Under the pieces are notes generated by a model. It did not search any database and had not been told where the DNA came from. It was given only the letters and a program-made list of their open reading frames with translations. Shown here one piece after another: positions 44,904 to 52,771 of a DNA stretch of 64,000 nt. Made by a program: the position numbers and the translations under genes. Where the stretch lies: positions 1 to 64,000 of the forward strand of contig DASSIS010000089.1 of assembly GCA_035691665.1 (NCBI GenBank), read 5' to 3'. Within the stretch, counting starts at the first letter, position 1. Each line of letters starts with the position of its first letter. Source of the DNA: DASUBN01 sp035691665 (GTDB lineage: Bacteria > Pseudomonadota > Gammaproteobacteria > Natronospirales > REEB76).

Positions 44904-45757
44904 TGCATCCCTCCTTTGGCCTTGGCGACGAAGATGTCGGCCACGCTGGGGGTATGGATCTCGCCCAGTTCCGCCAACTGCTCCTTCGCTACCCCCTCGA
45001 ACAGGAAGAGCTTCTTGCCGAACACGTCACGTTCGTGCAGCGGCTTCAGTGCCTGCGCGGCGGCCGCTTTGTCGGGGTTCACCAGCACTTCGGTGTAGTC
45101 CTGCGCCACCTGCTCCATGGAACTGTTGAGGGTGATGGCGCCGTTGTCGATGAACATCAGATGGGTGAGGAGCTTCTCGATCTCCTCCACCTGGTGGGTG
45201 GTCACGAGGATGGTGCGCTGCTCGTCGAAATAGTCGTTCAGCAGGTTGGTGTAGAACTCCTTGCGGTACAGGATGTCGAGGCCCAGCGTGGGCTCGTCCA
45301 GCACCAGGAGCTTGGCGTCGATGGCCATGACCAGCGCCAGGTGCAGCTGGGTGACCATGCCCTTGGAGAGTTCCCCGACCTTGCTCTTCTGCCGGATCTT
45401 GGTGCGCTCCAGGAAATGCATGGCGCGCTCGCGGCTGAAGCGCGGGTGCACCGACTCGGCGAATTCGATGGCATTGGCGACGCGCAGCCAGCGCGGCAGC
45501 ACCGCCACGTCGGCGATGAAGCACACGTCGCGCATCAGGTGATGCCGACCCAGGCGCGGGTCGTGGCCGAGCACGTCCAGTTCGCCCTCGAAGTCCGTGA
45601 GGCCCAGCACCGCCTTGAGAGCGGTGGTCTTGCCGGCGCCGTTCGGTCCGATCAGGCCGACGATGCAACCTTCCTCGATGTCGAAGTCGACCTTGTTGAG
45701 GGCGGCGAGAGTGCCGTAATGCTTGCTCAGGCCCCGTGCTTTGACGAGCGTGTTCAT
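44900..45757 (-). CDS. ABC transporter ATP-binding protein
   Basis: 285 residues. Walker A is GPNGAGKT (near residue 38) and Walker B is LLVLDEPT, with TTHQVEE as H-loop. The signature motif is LSKGM rather than LSGGQ, a variant common in GntR-linked YtrB-type ATPases. A C-terminal extension of about 60 residues follows the NBD. The start at MNTLVKARGLSKHYG is set by homology. It overlaps both the regulator and the permease genes by four bases. Confidence 0.92.
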   Translation of the reverse strand: MNTLVKARGLSKHYGTLAALNKVDFDIEEGCIVGLIGPNGAGKTTALKAVLGLTDFEGELDVLGHDPRLGRHHLMRDVCFIADVAVLPRWLRVANAIEFAESVHPRFSRERAMHFLERTKIRQKSKVGELSKGMVTQLHLALVMAIDAKLLVLDEPTLGLDILYRKEFYTNLLNDYFDEQRTILVTTHQVEEIEKLLTHLMFIDNGAITLNSSMEQVAQDYTEVLVNPDKAAAAQALKPLHERDVFGKKLFLFEGVAKEQLAELGEIHTPSVADIFVAKAKGGMQ

Positions 45758-46128
45758 GCTTTCTTCCCCTTTCCGTCCGTCTCCAGCTTCATCAGTTCCA
45801 TCATGTCGAGGCCGAGGCGCTGGATGCGCTGCACGATCTGCGGCCACTCGTTCTTCAGGAACTGCTCCCGTTCGTTCTTCATCAGGTTGCGGCGCGCGCC
45901 TTCTTTCACGAACATACCGAGCCCCCTGCGTTTCTCCACCAAGCCCTCGTCCACCAGCGACTGGTAGCCCTTGAGCACCGTCAGCGGGTTGATCTGGTAT
46001 TCGGCGGCCACCGAGCGCACCGAAGGCAGGGGGTCACCCTCCTTCAGGGCGTCCTCCAGGATCATCGCGACGACCCGATCCCGGAGTTGCCGGTAGATGG
46101 GTTGGTTGTCGCTCCAGTTGGGTTCCAT
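45754..46128 (-). CDS. GntR-family regulator, YtrA-like
   Basis: 124 residues: an N-terminal winged helix (about 10-75; PIYRQLRDRVVAMILEDALKEGDPLPSVRSVAAEYQINPLTVLKGYQSL) and a short helical C-terminal part without a ligand domain, the YtrA subfamily layout. The second of two in-frame ATGs is chosen because GAGG lies eight bases before it. YtrA regulators usually repress the ABC operon they head. Palindromes at 46160-46174 and 46717-46738 are candidate binding sites. Confidence 0.9.
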   Translation of the reverse strand: MEPNWSDNQPIYRQLRDRVVAMILEDALKEGDPLPSVRSVAAEYQINPLTVLKGYQSLVDEGLVEKRRGLGMFVKEGARRNLMKNEREQFLKNEWPQIVQRIQRLGLDMMELMKLETDGKGKKA

Positions 46129-46159
46129 GACCATGGCCTCGCTGCTTTAGCGGAGTAGT

Positions 46160-46174
46160 CCGGTACAGTACCGG
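46160..46174. promoter_or_regulatory. palindrome just upstream of the GntR gene
   Basis: CCGGTAC-A-GTACCGG, a perfect 15-bp palindrome with a GTAC core in each arm, 32 bases upstream of the regulator start and immediately after the stop of the repeat protein. The size and GT...AC outline fit a GntR operator, so autoregulation is suggested. Confidence 0.5.
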
Positions 46175-46181
46175 GCTTACC

Positions 46182-46661
46182 TTAGCCCCCGGCCCGGCCA
46201 AAGGCCAGGGCGCCGATGAGCTTCAGGACCGCGAAACGGTTCACGCCCTTGCCGAAGAGCGACATGATCTTGGAGGGTTTCACGTTGATCGCACCGAGGT
46301 ACATGGTGCCGGGCGCTTGGGCGAGCTTTGCCGCATAGCGCGCGTCCTCGCTGTCATCGGCCGTGACCTGGATCGCGCCGAGATACAGGGCGCCCTGCTG
46401 CTTGGCTTCGCGGGCGGCGAGTCGGGCATCGGGGCTATCGGCGGCGGTCACTTGCACCACGCCGAGGAAGGCCGTGGAGCCGTACTTGGAACGGGCGCGG
46501 TGGCCGGCTCTGCCCTCCACGTCGGCGGCGGTCACCTGGATGGTGCCGAGGTCCAGCACCGGACTCTGATGGGCCCGGGCCGCGTGGGTCGCCAGGCTCG
46601 TGGCGCCGAGCCCGAGGCTCAAGGCGATGGCGAGGCTCAATTTGCGAAAGTTGATGTTCAT
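46182..46661 (-). CDS. secreted protein of 28-residue tandem repeats
   Basis: 159 residues with a signal peptide (cut near HAARA30). The motif LGxIQVTA recurs at residues 38, 66 and 94 and as LGAINVKP at 122, exactly 28 apart. Each is followed by an acidic turn (ADSPDAR, DDSEDAR) and a short Ala-rich helix (LAAREAKQQ, YAAKLAQAP). This suggests a small beta-alpha solenoid. A hydrophobic, glycine-rich C-terminus follows (LFGKGVNRFAVLKLIGALAFG). I know no named family. It is the first gene behind the strong promoter at 46729-46756 and is followed 53 bp later by the GntR regulator. Confidence 0.78.
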   Translation of the reverse strand: MNINFRKLSLAIALSLGLGATSLATHAARAHQSPVLDLGTIQVTAADVEGRAGHRARSKYGSTAFLGVVQVTAADSPDARLAAREAKQQGALYLGAIQVTADDSEDARYAAKLAQAPGTMYLGAINVKPSKIMSLFGKGVNRFAVLKLIGALAFGRAGG

Positions 46662-46716
46662 GTCCTGGCTCCTTCTCTTTCGTTAGCCGGCTCCTCAGGG
46701 AACCGATTCCGTAGTG

Positions 46717-46756
46717 GTGTTGTAGCTAACTATAACACTAAAAAATACGATTGCAA
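46717..46756 (-). promoter_or_regulatory. promoter with overlapping operator, head of the GntR-ABC cluster
   Basis: On the minus strand there is TTGCAA (46756-46751), a 16-base spacer, then TATAGT (46734-46729), a strong sigma70-like promoter. A 22-bp inverted repeat, GTGTTGTAG-CTAA-CTATAACAC (46717-46738, one mismatch), covers the -10 box. The GTGT...ACAC form is typical for GntR-family operators. Binding there would block RNA polymerase. Confidence 0.6.
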
Positions 46757-47057
46757 GCCCTCAAGCCTGAATTTTGCGCAGTCTCCAATCTCACCTTTCC
46801 AAACAATGGCTTACAAGACTTCTCTGTACTTTGGAGCCTGTCCGCCCATGCTTCCGGCGGCCATATCGCTGGCTACCGCACAACACGCCCATAACACCAC
46901 CCTCTCCATATATTTAGGTGGGCACCTCATACCGCTCCGCACTTGGGAGGGTAAAAAGCCAACCCCCGTGCCGGTGCTAGAATCGCGTCCCCTGCGCGGA
47001 CCCGCCCGGTCTGCGCCCCCTCTCGGATGACCCGCCAACCAACGGAGCTCGACGTCC
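46757..47057 (+). promoter_or_regulatory. mdh upstream region with candidate -10 box
   Basis: About 300 bases without a supported gene. TAGAAT at 46978-46983 lies 75 bases before the mdh ATG and is a plausible -10; the -35 is weak. The first half has lower GC than its surroundings. An open frame beginning at the ATG at 46806 has no ribosome site and no recognisable product. Nothing else identified. Confidence 0.35.
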
Positions 47058-48050
47058 ATGGCCACGAAGAAACCCGTCCGCATCGCAGTCACCGGCGCCG
47101 CCGGCCAGATCGGCTATCAACTCATCTTCCGCATCGCCGCGGGCGACATGCTGGGCCCGAAGCAGCCTGTGATCCTGCAGTTGCTGGAGGTCCCGGGTGC
47201 CATGCCGATGCTGAACGGCGTGGTGATGGAGCTGACCGACTGCGCGTTCCCGCTGGTCGCCGGCATCGTGGCCACCGACAGCGCCGAGACTGCCTTCAAG
47301 GACGCGGACTACGCCCTGCTCGTAGGCGCCAGGCCCCGAGGCCCCGGCATGGAGCGCAAGGACCTCTTGCTCGAGAATGCCAAGATCTTCTCCGCCCAGG
47401 GCCAGGCGCTGAACAAGACCGCGAAGAAGAACGTGAAGGTGCTGGTGGTGGGCAATCCGGCCAACACCAACGCGCTCATCGCCTCCTCCAATGCGCCGCG
47501 GATCCCCAAGAAGAACTTCTCGGCCATGATGCGCCTCGACCACAACCGTGCCCTAGGTCAGCTCGCCGCCAAAACCGGCACCCATGTGAACGACATCAAG
47601 CGCATGACCATCTGGGGCAACCACTCCTCCACCCAGTACCCGGACATCAACGCCTGCACCGTGAAGGGCAAGGCGGCGATGAAGCTCGTGGACCAGGCGT
47701 GGGTGACGGGAGAGTTCATCCCCACCGTGCAGCAGCGCGGCGCGGCCATCATCAAGGCACGCGGCGCCTCCTCCGCCGCCTCCGCGGCCTCCGCCGCCAT
47801 CGACCACATGCGCGACTGGGCGCTCGGCACCCCGAAGGGCAGCTGGGTGAGCATGGCGGTGCCGGCCGACGGCAGTTACGGCATCAAGGCCGGCATCATG
47901 TACGGCTACCCCGTGACCTGCAGCAAGGGTCAGTGGAAGATCGTGAAGGGCCTGAAGGTCGATGCCTTCTCCCAGGAGCGCATGCGTGCCACCGAGGCGG
48001 AGCTGCGGGAGGAACGTGACGGGGTGAAGGATCTCCTGCCCGGGGGCTGA
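47058..48050 (+). CDS. mdh: malate dehydrogenase (NAD-dependent)
   Basis: TCA-cycle enzyme interconverting malate and oxaloacetate. It has 330 residues and belongs to the cytosolic-type (MDH2-like) branch found in Xanthomonas and relatives, not the short E. coli type. The NAD site is TGAAGQIGYQLIFRIA. Catalytic elements are VGARPRGPGMERKDLL, GNPANTN, MRLDHNRA and the active-site histidine in IWGNHSSTQYPD. It is preceded by GGAG and followed by a terminator hairpin. Confidence 0.96.
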   Translation: MATKKPVRIAVTGAAGQIGYQLIFRIAAGDMLGPKQPVILQLLEVPGAMPMLNGVVMELTDCAFPLVAGIVATDSAETAFKDADYALLVGARPRGPGMERKDLLLENAKIFSAQGQALNKTAKKNVKVLVVGNPANTNALIASSNAPRIPKKNFSAMMRLDHNRALGQLAAKTGTHVNDIKRMTIWGNHSSTQYPDINACTVKGKAAMKLVDQAWVTGEFIPTVQQRGAAIIKARGASSAASAASAAIDHMRDWALGTPKGSWVSMAVPADGSYGIKAGIMYGYPVTCSKGQWKIVKGLKVDAFSQERMRATEAELREERDGVKDLLPGG

Positions 48051-48072
48051 CCCGGACCAAGGCCGGTACAGC

Positions 48073-48094
48073 CAGGGGGCCTCACGGCCCCCTG
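48073..48094 (+). terminator. terminator hairpin after mdh
   Basis: A 9-bp perfect stem CAGGGGGCC / GGCCCCCTG with loop TCAC, 22 bases after the mdh stop. The T tract is poor (CTCATCTATAT), so termination may be partial. Confidence 0.6.
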
Positions 48095-48120
48095 CTCATC
48101 TATATAGGTAGAGGAGCGAC

Positions 48121-48552
48121 ATGGGACGCGTCGAGATCACGCTGCCGGAACGCTTCCCCTACACCGTGGAACTCGCGGTGCGGGTAGCGGACCTCAACTA
48201 CGGCAACCACCTCGGCAACGACGCGGTGCTAGGCCTGCTGCACGAGGCCCGACGCGGCTATCTGCTGTCGCTCGGCACCGACGAGATCGGTGCCGACCAG
48301 GTGGGATTCGTGGTGGCGGACGCCGCCGTCATCTACCGTGCCCAGGCTTTCTATGGCGACCGCTTGCGCATCGAGGTGGCGGCCGGCGACTTCTCGAGCC
48401 GCAGCTGCGCCTTCTACTTCCGCGTGAGCAACGCAACCGACGGGCGGGTGGTGGCCGAGGCGCGCACCGGCATGGTGTGCTTTGACTTCAAGGTGCAGAA
48501 AGCGGTGACCATCCCCGCCGGCCTGCGCGCTCGCTTGCAGGCAGGAGTATAG
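48121..48552 (+). CDS. acyl-CoA thioesterase, hotdog fold (4-HBT-like)
   Basis: 143 residues of a single hotdog domain. The N-terminal VADLNYGNHLGNDAVLGLLHEARRGYLLSLG contains the Asn/His/Glu positions used by 4-hydroxybenzoyl-CoA-thioesterase-type enzymes. The ribosome site GAGGAG is very good. It lies 55 bp upstream of the fadE-like gene on the same strand, so it may release or salvage acyl-CoAs in beta-oxidation. Substrate not assignable. Confidence 0.85.
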   Translation: MGRVEITLPERFPYTVELAVRVADLNYGNHLGNDAVLGLLHEARRGYLLSLGTDEIGADQVGFVVADAAVIYRAQAFYGDRLRIEVAAGDFSSRSCAFYFRVSNATDGRVVAEARTGMVCFDFKVQKAVTIPAGLRARLQAGV

Positions 48553-48607
48553 TTTTCCAGAGGCGCAGGGTGTCACGGCGCCCCAACCAACATTGGACGG
48601 ATATCCC

Positions 48608-51064
48608 ATGCTGAGCGCACTCCTCTGGCTCCTCGTGTTCGTCGCCGGCAGCCTGGCGCTGGCCTATAACCGCGTGCCGCTGCTGCTCACTAGCCTCGCC
48701 TATCTCGCGTTCTTGCTCGTCTACAGCATCGCGCACACCGGCCCCTACTGGCTGCAGCTGGTCTTCTGGGTGGCGTTCTTCGCGCTCGCCATCCCGGTCA
48801 ACGTGCTCGCGATCCGTCGCCACTACATCTCGCGGCCGCTGCTCAACATGTTCCGCCAGATCATGCCGGAGATGTCCGAGACCGAGGCTGCGGCCCTCGA
48901 GGCCGGCACCGTGTGGTGGGACGGCGAACTCTTCAGCGGCCGCCCCAACTGGCAACGGCTACTCAACACACCGGCACCCGCCATCAGCACCGAGGAGCAG
49001 GCCTTCCTCGACCGTGAGGTGGAAGAGCTCTGCGCCATGATCGATGAGTGGAAGGTCACCCACGAGTGGTGCGACCTGCCACCCGAAGCCTGGGACTACC
49101 TGAAGAAGAAAGGCTTCTTCGCCATGATCATCCCGAAGCGCTACGGCGGCCGGGAGTTCTCAGCGCTGGCGAACTCCGAGGTGCTCGCCAAGATCGCCAC
49201 CCGCAGTCCCACCTGCGCCTCCATCGTGGCGGTGCCGAACTCCCTGGGACCGGCGGAGCTCCTGCTGCGTTACGGCACCGAGGAGCAGAAGAACCACTAC
49301 CTGCCACGGCTCGCCTCCGGCGAGGACGTGCCCTGCTTCGCGCTCACCGGCCCCACCGCGGGCTCCGACGCCGCCTCCATCCCCGACACCGGCGTGGTGT
49401 GCAAGGGCATGTGGGAGGGTAAGGAAGTCCTCGGCATGCGCCTGAACTGGAACAAGCGCTACATCACGCTCGCGCCGGTAGCTACTGTGCTGGGTCTCGC
49501 CTTCCGGCTCACGGATCCCGACCATCTCATGGGCCAGGTGGATGACTACGGCATCACCTGCGCGCTCATCCCACCGCACCTGCCCGGCGTCAGCATCGGC
49601 CGGCGCCACTTCCCGCTCAATCTACCCTTCCAGAACGGCCCGACCCACGGCAAGGACGTGTTCGTGCCGCTCGACTTCATCATCGGCGGCCCCAAGATGG
49701 CCGGCCACGGCTGGCGCATGCTCATGGAGTGCCTGGGTGCGGGCCGCGCTATCTCCCTGCCTTCCAACACCTGTGGCGGCTCCCGCCTTGGCGTCTATAC
49801 CAGCGGCGCCTACGCGCGCGTGCGCAAGCAGTTCCGCCTGCCCATCGCCCGCTTCGACGGCATTGACGAAGTGTTGGGCCGCATGGGCGGCACCCTCTAC
49901 GCCATGGAGGCGGTGCGCACCATGACCGCCGGCGCCATCGACCAGGGCGAGGCCCCCTCGGTGTGTGCCGCTATCTCCAAGTGTCACGTCACCGAGATGG
50001 CGCGTCACGTGGGCAACGACGCCATGGACATCCACGGCGGCAAGGGCATCCAGCTCGGACCGCGCAACTACCTCGGGCGCGGCTACCAGTCCATCCCCAT
50101 CGCCATCACCGTCGAGGGTGCGAACATCCTCACCCGCAACCTGATGATCTACGGCCAGGGTGCCATCCGCTGCCATCCCTTCGTGCTGAAGGAGATGCGC
50201 GCCGCCGCCTCCGAGGACCACGCAGCCGCGGTGATAGAGTTCGATCAGGCGCTGTTCGGTCATATCGGGCTCGCCATCAGCAATGCTGCACGCTCGCTTT
50301 GGCTCGCGCTTACCAACGCCAAATTTACCCGCGTGCCGGTGGTGACCCCGACCGAGCGCTACTACCAGCACATCAACCGCTACAGCGCGTCCTTCGTACT
50401 GGCCTCCGACGCTGCCATGCTAACACTCGGTGGAGCGCTCAAGAAGAAGGAGAAGCTCTCGGCGCGCCTCGGCGACATGCTGAGCTATATGTACATCGCT
50501 TCGGCGACCCTGAAGCGCTTCGAGGACCAGAACCGGCCGGCCGAGGATCTGCCGCTGGTGGAATGGGCCTGCCGCGATGCCCTCTACCGCCTGCAGGAGC
50601 AGATGCACGGCTTCCTGCGCAACTTTCCCAACAAACCGGTGGCGGCGGTGCTGCGCTTCCTCATCTTCCCGCGCGGCCGCATGTACTCCGCGCCTGACGA
50701 CAGACTCGGTCACGCTGTGGCGGAGAGCATCTCCGTCCCGGGCGGTGCCCGCACCCGTCTCACCCGGAACACCTATGTGAGCGACAAACATTCGCCCGTG
50801 GGCATGTTCACCGAGGCGCTGGAACTCGCAGTCCAGCTCGAGCCCGTGGAGCGCCGCATCCGCGAGGCCGAGAAAGCCGGCCGCATCCGGGAGGGCGCCG
50901 GTGCCTCGACGGTGCTGGCGGCGGAGGAAGCCAAGATAATCACGGCACAGGAAGCACGCGAGCTGCTGCGGCTGGAGGAGCTCACCGCCGAGATCGTGGC
51001 AGTGGACGACTTCGACCCGAGCGAACTCGGCACCCATCCGTTCGCGAAACCGCTCCCGGCATGA
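48608..51064 (+). CDS. fadE: acyl-CoA dehydrogenase FadE
   Basis: First step of fatty-acid beta-oxidation, passing electrons to the electron-transferring flavoprotein. It has 818 residues, against 814 in E. coli FadE. Two N-terminal membrane helices occupy residues 1-55. The acyl-CoA dehydrogenase domains follow (about 110-520) with ATRSPTCASIVAVPNSLGPAELLLRYGTEEQK and ALTGPTAGSDAASIPDTG. The last third is the DUF1974 domain particular to FadE. The ATG at 48608 is preferred over an in-frame TTG five codons upstream. It overlaps the next gene by four bases. Confidence 0.95.
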   Translation: MLSALLWLLVFVAGSLALAYNRVPLLLTSLAYLAFLLVYSIAHTGPYWLQLVFWVAFFALAIPVNVLAIRRHYISRPLLNMFRQIMPEMSETEAAALEAGTVWWDGELFSGRPNWQRLLNTPAPAISTEEQAFLDREVEELCAMIDEWKVTHEWCDLPPEAWDYLKKKGFFAMIIPKRYGGREFSALANSEVLAKIATRSPTCASIVAVPNSLGPAELLLRYGTEEQKNHYLPRLASGEDVPCFALTGPTAGSDAASIPDTGVVCKGMWEGKEVLGMRLNWNKRYITLAPVATVLGLAFRLTDPDHLMGQVDDYGITCALIPPHLPGVSIGRRHFPLNLPFQNGPTHGKDVFVPLDFIIGGPKMAGHGWRMLMECLGAGRAISLPSNTCGGSRLGVYTSGAYARVRKQFRLPIARFDGIDEVLGRMGGTLYAMEAVRTMTAGAIDQGEAPSVCAAISKCHVTEMARHVGNDAMDIHGGKGIQLGPRNYLGRGYQSIPIAITVEGANILTRNLMIYGQGAIRCHPFVLKEMRAAASEDHAAAVIEFDQALFGHIGLAISNAARSLWLALTNAKFTRVPVVTPTERYYQHINRYSASFVLASDAAMLTLGGALKKKEKLSARLGDMLSYMYIASATLKRFEDQNRPAEDLPLVEWACRDALYRLQEQMHGFLRNFPNKPVAAVLRFLIFPRGRMYSAPDDRLGHAVAESISVPGGARTRLTRNTYVSDKHSPVGMFTEALELAVQLEPVERRIREAEKAGRIREGAGASTVLAAEEAKIITAQEARELLRLEELTAEIVAVDDFDPSELGTHPFAKPLPA

Positions 51065-52524
51065 AGAAGCCGCTGGTCTACGAGGTCACGCTGGACATCG
51101 GCGCGGAGCTCGCGCCTGAGTTCGACGTCTGGCTCGCCGACCATGTGCACGCCATGCTGGCGCTGCCGGGATTCACCGACGCCCGTATCCTGAGCCCGGA
51201 AAACCTAGACACCGCACCCGGCTCGCCGACCACGGCGCGCCGGGTGGTGCAGTACACCCTCGCCGGCCGCGCCGAGCTCGACCGTTACCTCGCCGAACAT
51301 GCCTCGCGCATGCGCGCCGAGGGGGTCAAGCGCTTCGGCGAGAAGCTCAAGAGCAGCCGCCGCGTGCTGGACGTGGACCAGTCCCTGGCGGGGGTGCCGG
51401 CGCTGCCGGGCCTGGTGCTGATGCCCGAGACCGATCGTTGCCGTAATTGCGGCACACCGCTCAACGGCAAGTTCTGCGCCGAGTGCGGCCAACGCAACCA
51501 TAGCGCAGTCTCGACCCTGAGGGAGATAACCGAGGACTTCGCCGGCACCCATTTCGGCTTCGACACCCGGTTCATCCACAGTATAGTGCCGCTCTTGTTC
51601 CGACCCGGTTTCCTGACCCGTGAGTACTGCATCGGGCGCCAGGAGCGCTACATCAAGCCGTTCCGGCTCTACCTGTTCAGCAGCGTGGTTTTCTTCTTCC
51701 TGGCCGCCTTCATGTGGTCGACGCCCCTCAGTTCCGGCAAGACCCAGAACCTGAGCCCCCAGGCCAAGGCGGAGATCAGTGTGGCGGACCGGGAGGCGAC
51801 ACGGGCGCAGCTCAACAAGGCCCTGGAGGAGATCAAGGCGAAGCCGGGAGAGGACGAGGCGGAGAAACACTTCGCCGAGGCCATCGTCATGGACCAGTTG
51901 GCCAAGCTGGACCAAGCGGCGGCGCCGGCGAGCAAGTCAGGGGCCGCAGCGGTGGCGACGGCCGCAGCACCCGCCGCCGCGAGCAAGCGCCACACCACGG
52001 CTTCCTACAACTACAACGGCGGTGACATCGATATCGACCTGCCCTCGGACTATAAGCCCAAGGACGCGACCGAAAGCAGTTTCATCGACAAGCTCTCCAA
52101 GATCAAAGACAACCAGGACCAGTTCAAGCATCAGCTCTACCAGAACTTGCCGAAGATGATGCTGCTGTTCATGCCGCTCATCGCCATGTTCCTGAAGCTG
52201 CTCTACATCGGCTCCAGACGCCTCTTCACCGAGCACTTCGTATTCACCCTGCATTACCACGCCTTCGTGTTCGTGGTGATGCTGGTGGTGATGCTCATCG
52301 GCTTCGGCGCTCGGCACATCATCTGGCTCGAACCCCTGAAGCGCGAGGCCGGCACCGTGGCGGGTTGGTACGTAGCCATCTACCTGTTCCTGGCGCTGCG
52401 CTTCTTCTACCGGCAGTCCTGGTTCATGACGGGCTTGAAGTTCTTCATGCTTTTCATCAGCTACTGCATGGCGGCAGGTATCACCTTCGCGGCGGCGGTG
52501 GCCCTCACCGCGGCGGAGATCTAA
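51061..52524 (+). CDS. DUF4286-DUF3667 fusion membrane protein
   Basis: 487 residues. Residues 1-105 are a DUF4286 domain (VYEVTLDIGAELAPEFDVWLADHVHAMLALPGF). Residues about 121-220 are DUF3667, opening with a zinc ribbon CRNCGTPLNGKFCAECGQ and continuing into PFRLYLFSSVVFFFLAAFMW. An Ala/Lys-rich, partly coiled-coil segment (230-330) leads to four further membrane helices (about 365-480). Both domains are of unknown function and usually separate proteins; the fusion is unusual. Its ATG overlaps the fadE stop by four bases, so it is expressed with fadE. Confidence 0.82.
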   Translation: MKKPLVYEVTLDIGAELAPEFDVWLADHVHAMLALPGFTDARILSPENLDTAPGSPTTARRVVQYTLAGRAELDRYLAEHASRMRAEGVKRFGEKLKSSRRVLDVDQSLAGVPALPGLVLMPETDRCRNCGTPLNGKFCAECGQRNHSAVSTLREITEDFAGTHFGFDTRFIHSIVPLLFRPGFLTREYCIGRQERYIKPFRLYLFSSVVFFFLAAFMWSTPLSSGKTQNLSPQAKAEISVADREATRAQLNKALEEIKAKPGEDEAEKHFAEAIVMDQLAKLDQAAAPASKSGAAAVATAAAPAAASKRHTTASYNYNGGDIDIDLPSDYKPKDATESSFIDKLSKIKDNQDQFKHQLYQNLPKMMLLFMPLIAMFLKLLYIGSRRLFTEHFVFTLHYHAFVFVVMLVVMLIGFGARHIIWLEPLKREAGTVAGWYVAIYLFLALRFFYRQSWFMTGLKFFMLFISYCMAAGITFAAAVALTAAEI

Positions 52525-52771
52525 ACCCGGCTAGGCCATCAGCCCTTCGCGCCCTGCGTTCCTCTGAGAACCCCCTGATCGTCAGATTATTTCGAATATC
52601 TTGGTCTAACCCTTTATATGTGAAGGGATTTACAAAAGCTTTGGACTATCCATTGAAGGATATATAGGCAGGGCCGGGTATTTGGCCTAAATTTACTTAA
52701 TGCAGGACGCCTGCCGTCCGGTTTCCGGGCGACTCCGGCTGGGATGGCCGACAAGGGGCAGGTGACGCGGC
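52525..52771 (+). promoter_or_regulatory. AT-rich leader of the PAS-GGDEF-EAL gene
   Basis: A 247-bp gap noticeably richer in A+T than the rest (TTTATATG near 52612, GATATATAGG near 52657). A short inverted repeat TATCC-ATTGAA-GGATA is at about 52647-52662. TATATA there is a possible -10 but no -35 is convincing. It probably contains the promoter of the downstream gene. Confidence 0.35.

Noticed and set aside
46806..47030. A small plus-strand open frame before mdh
   Set aside because: No ribosome site, no recognisable sequence, and it spans the likely mdh promoter.
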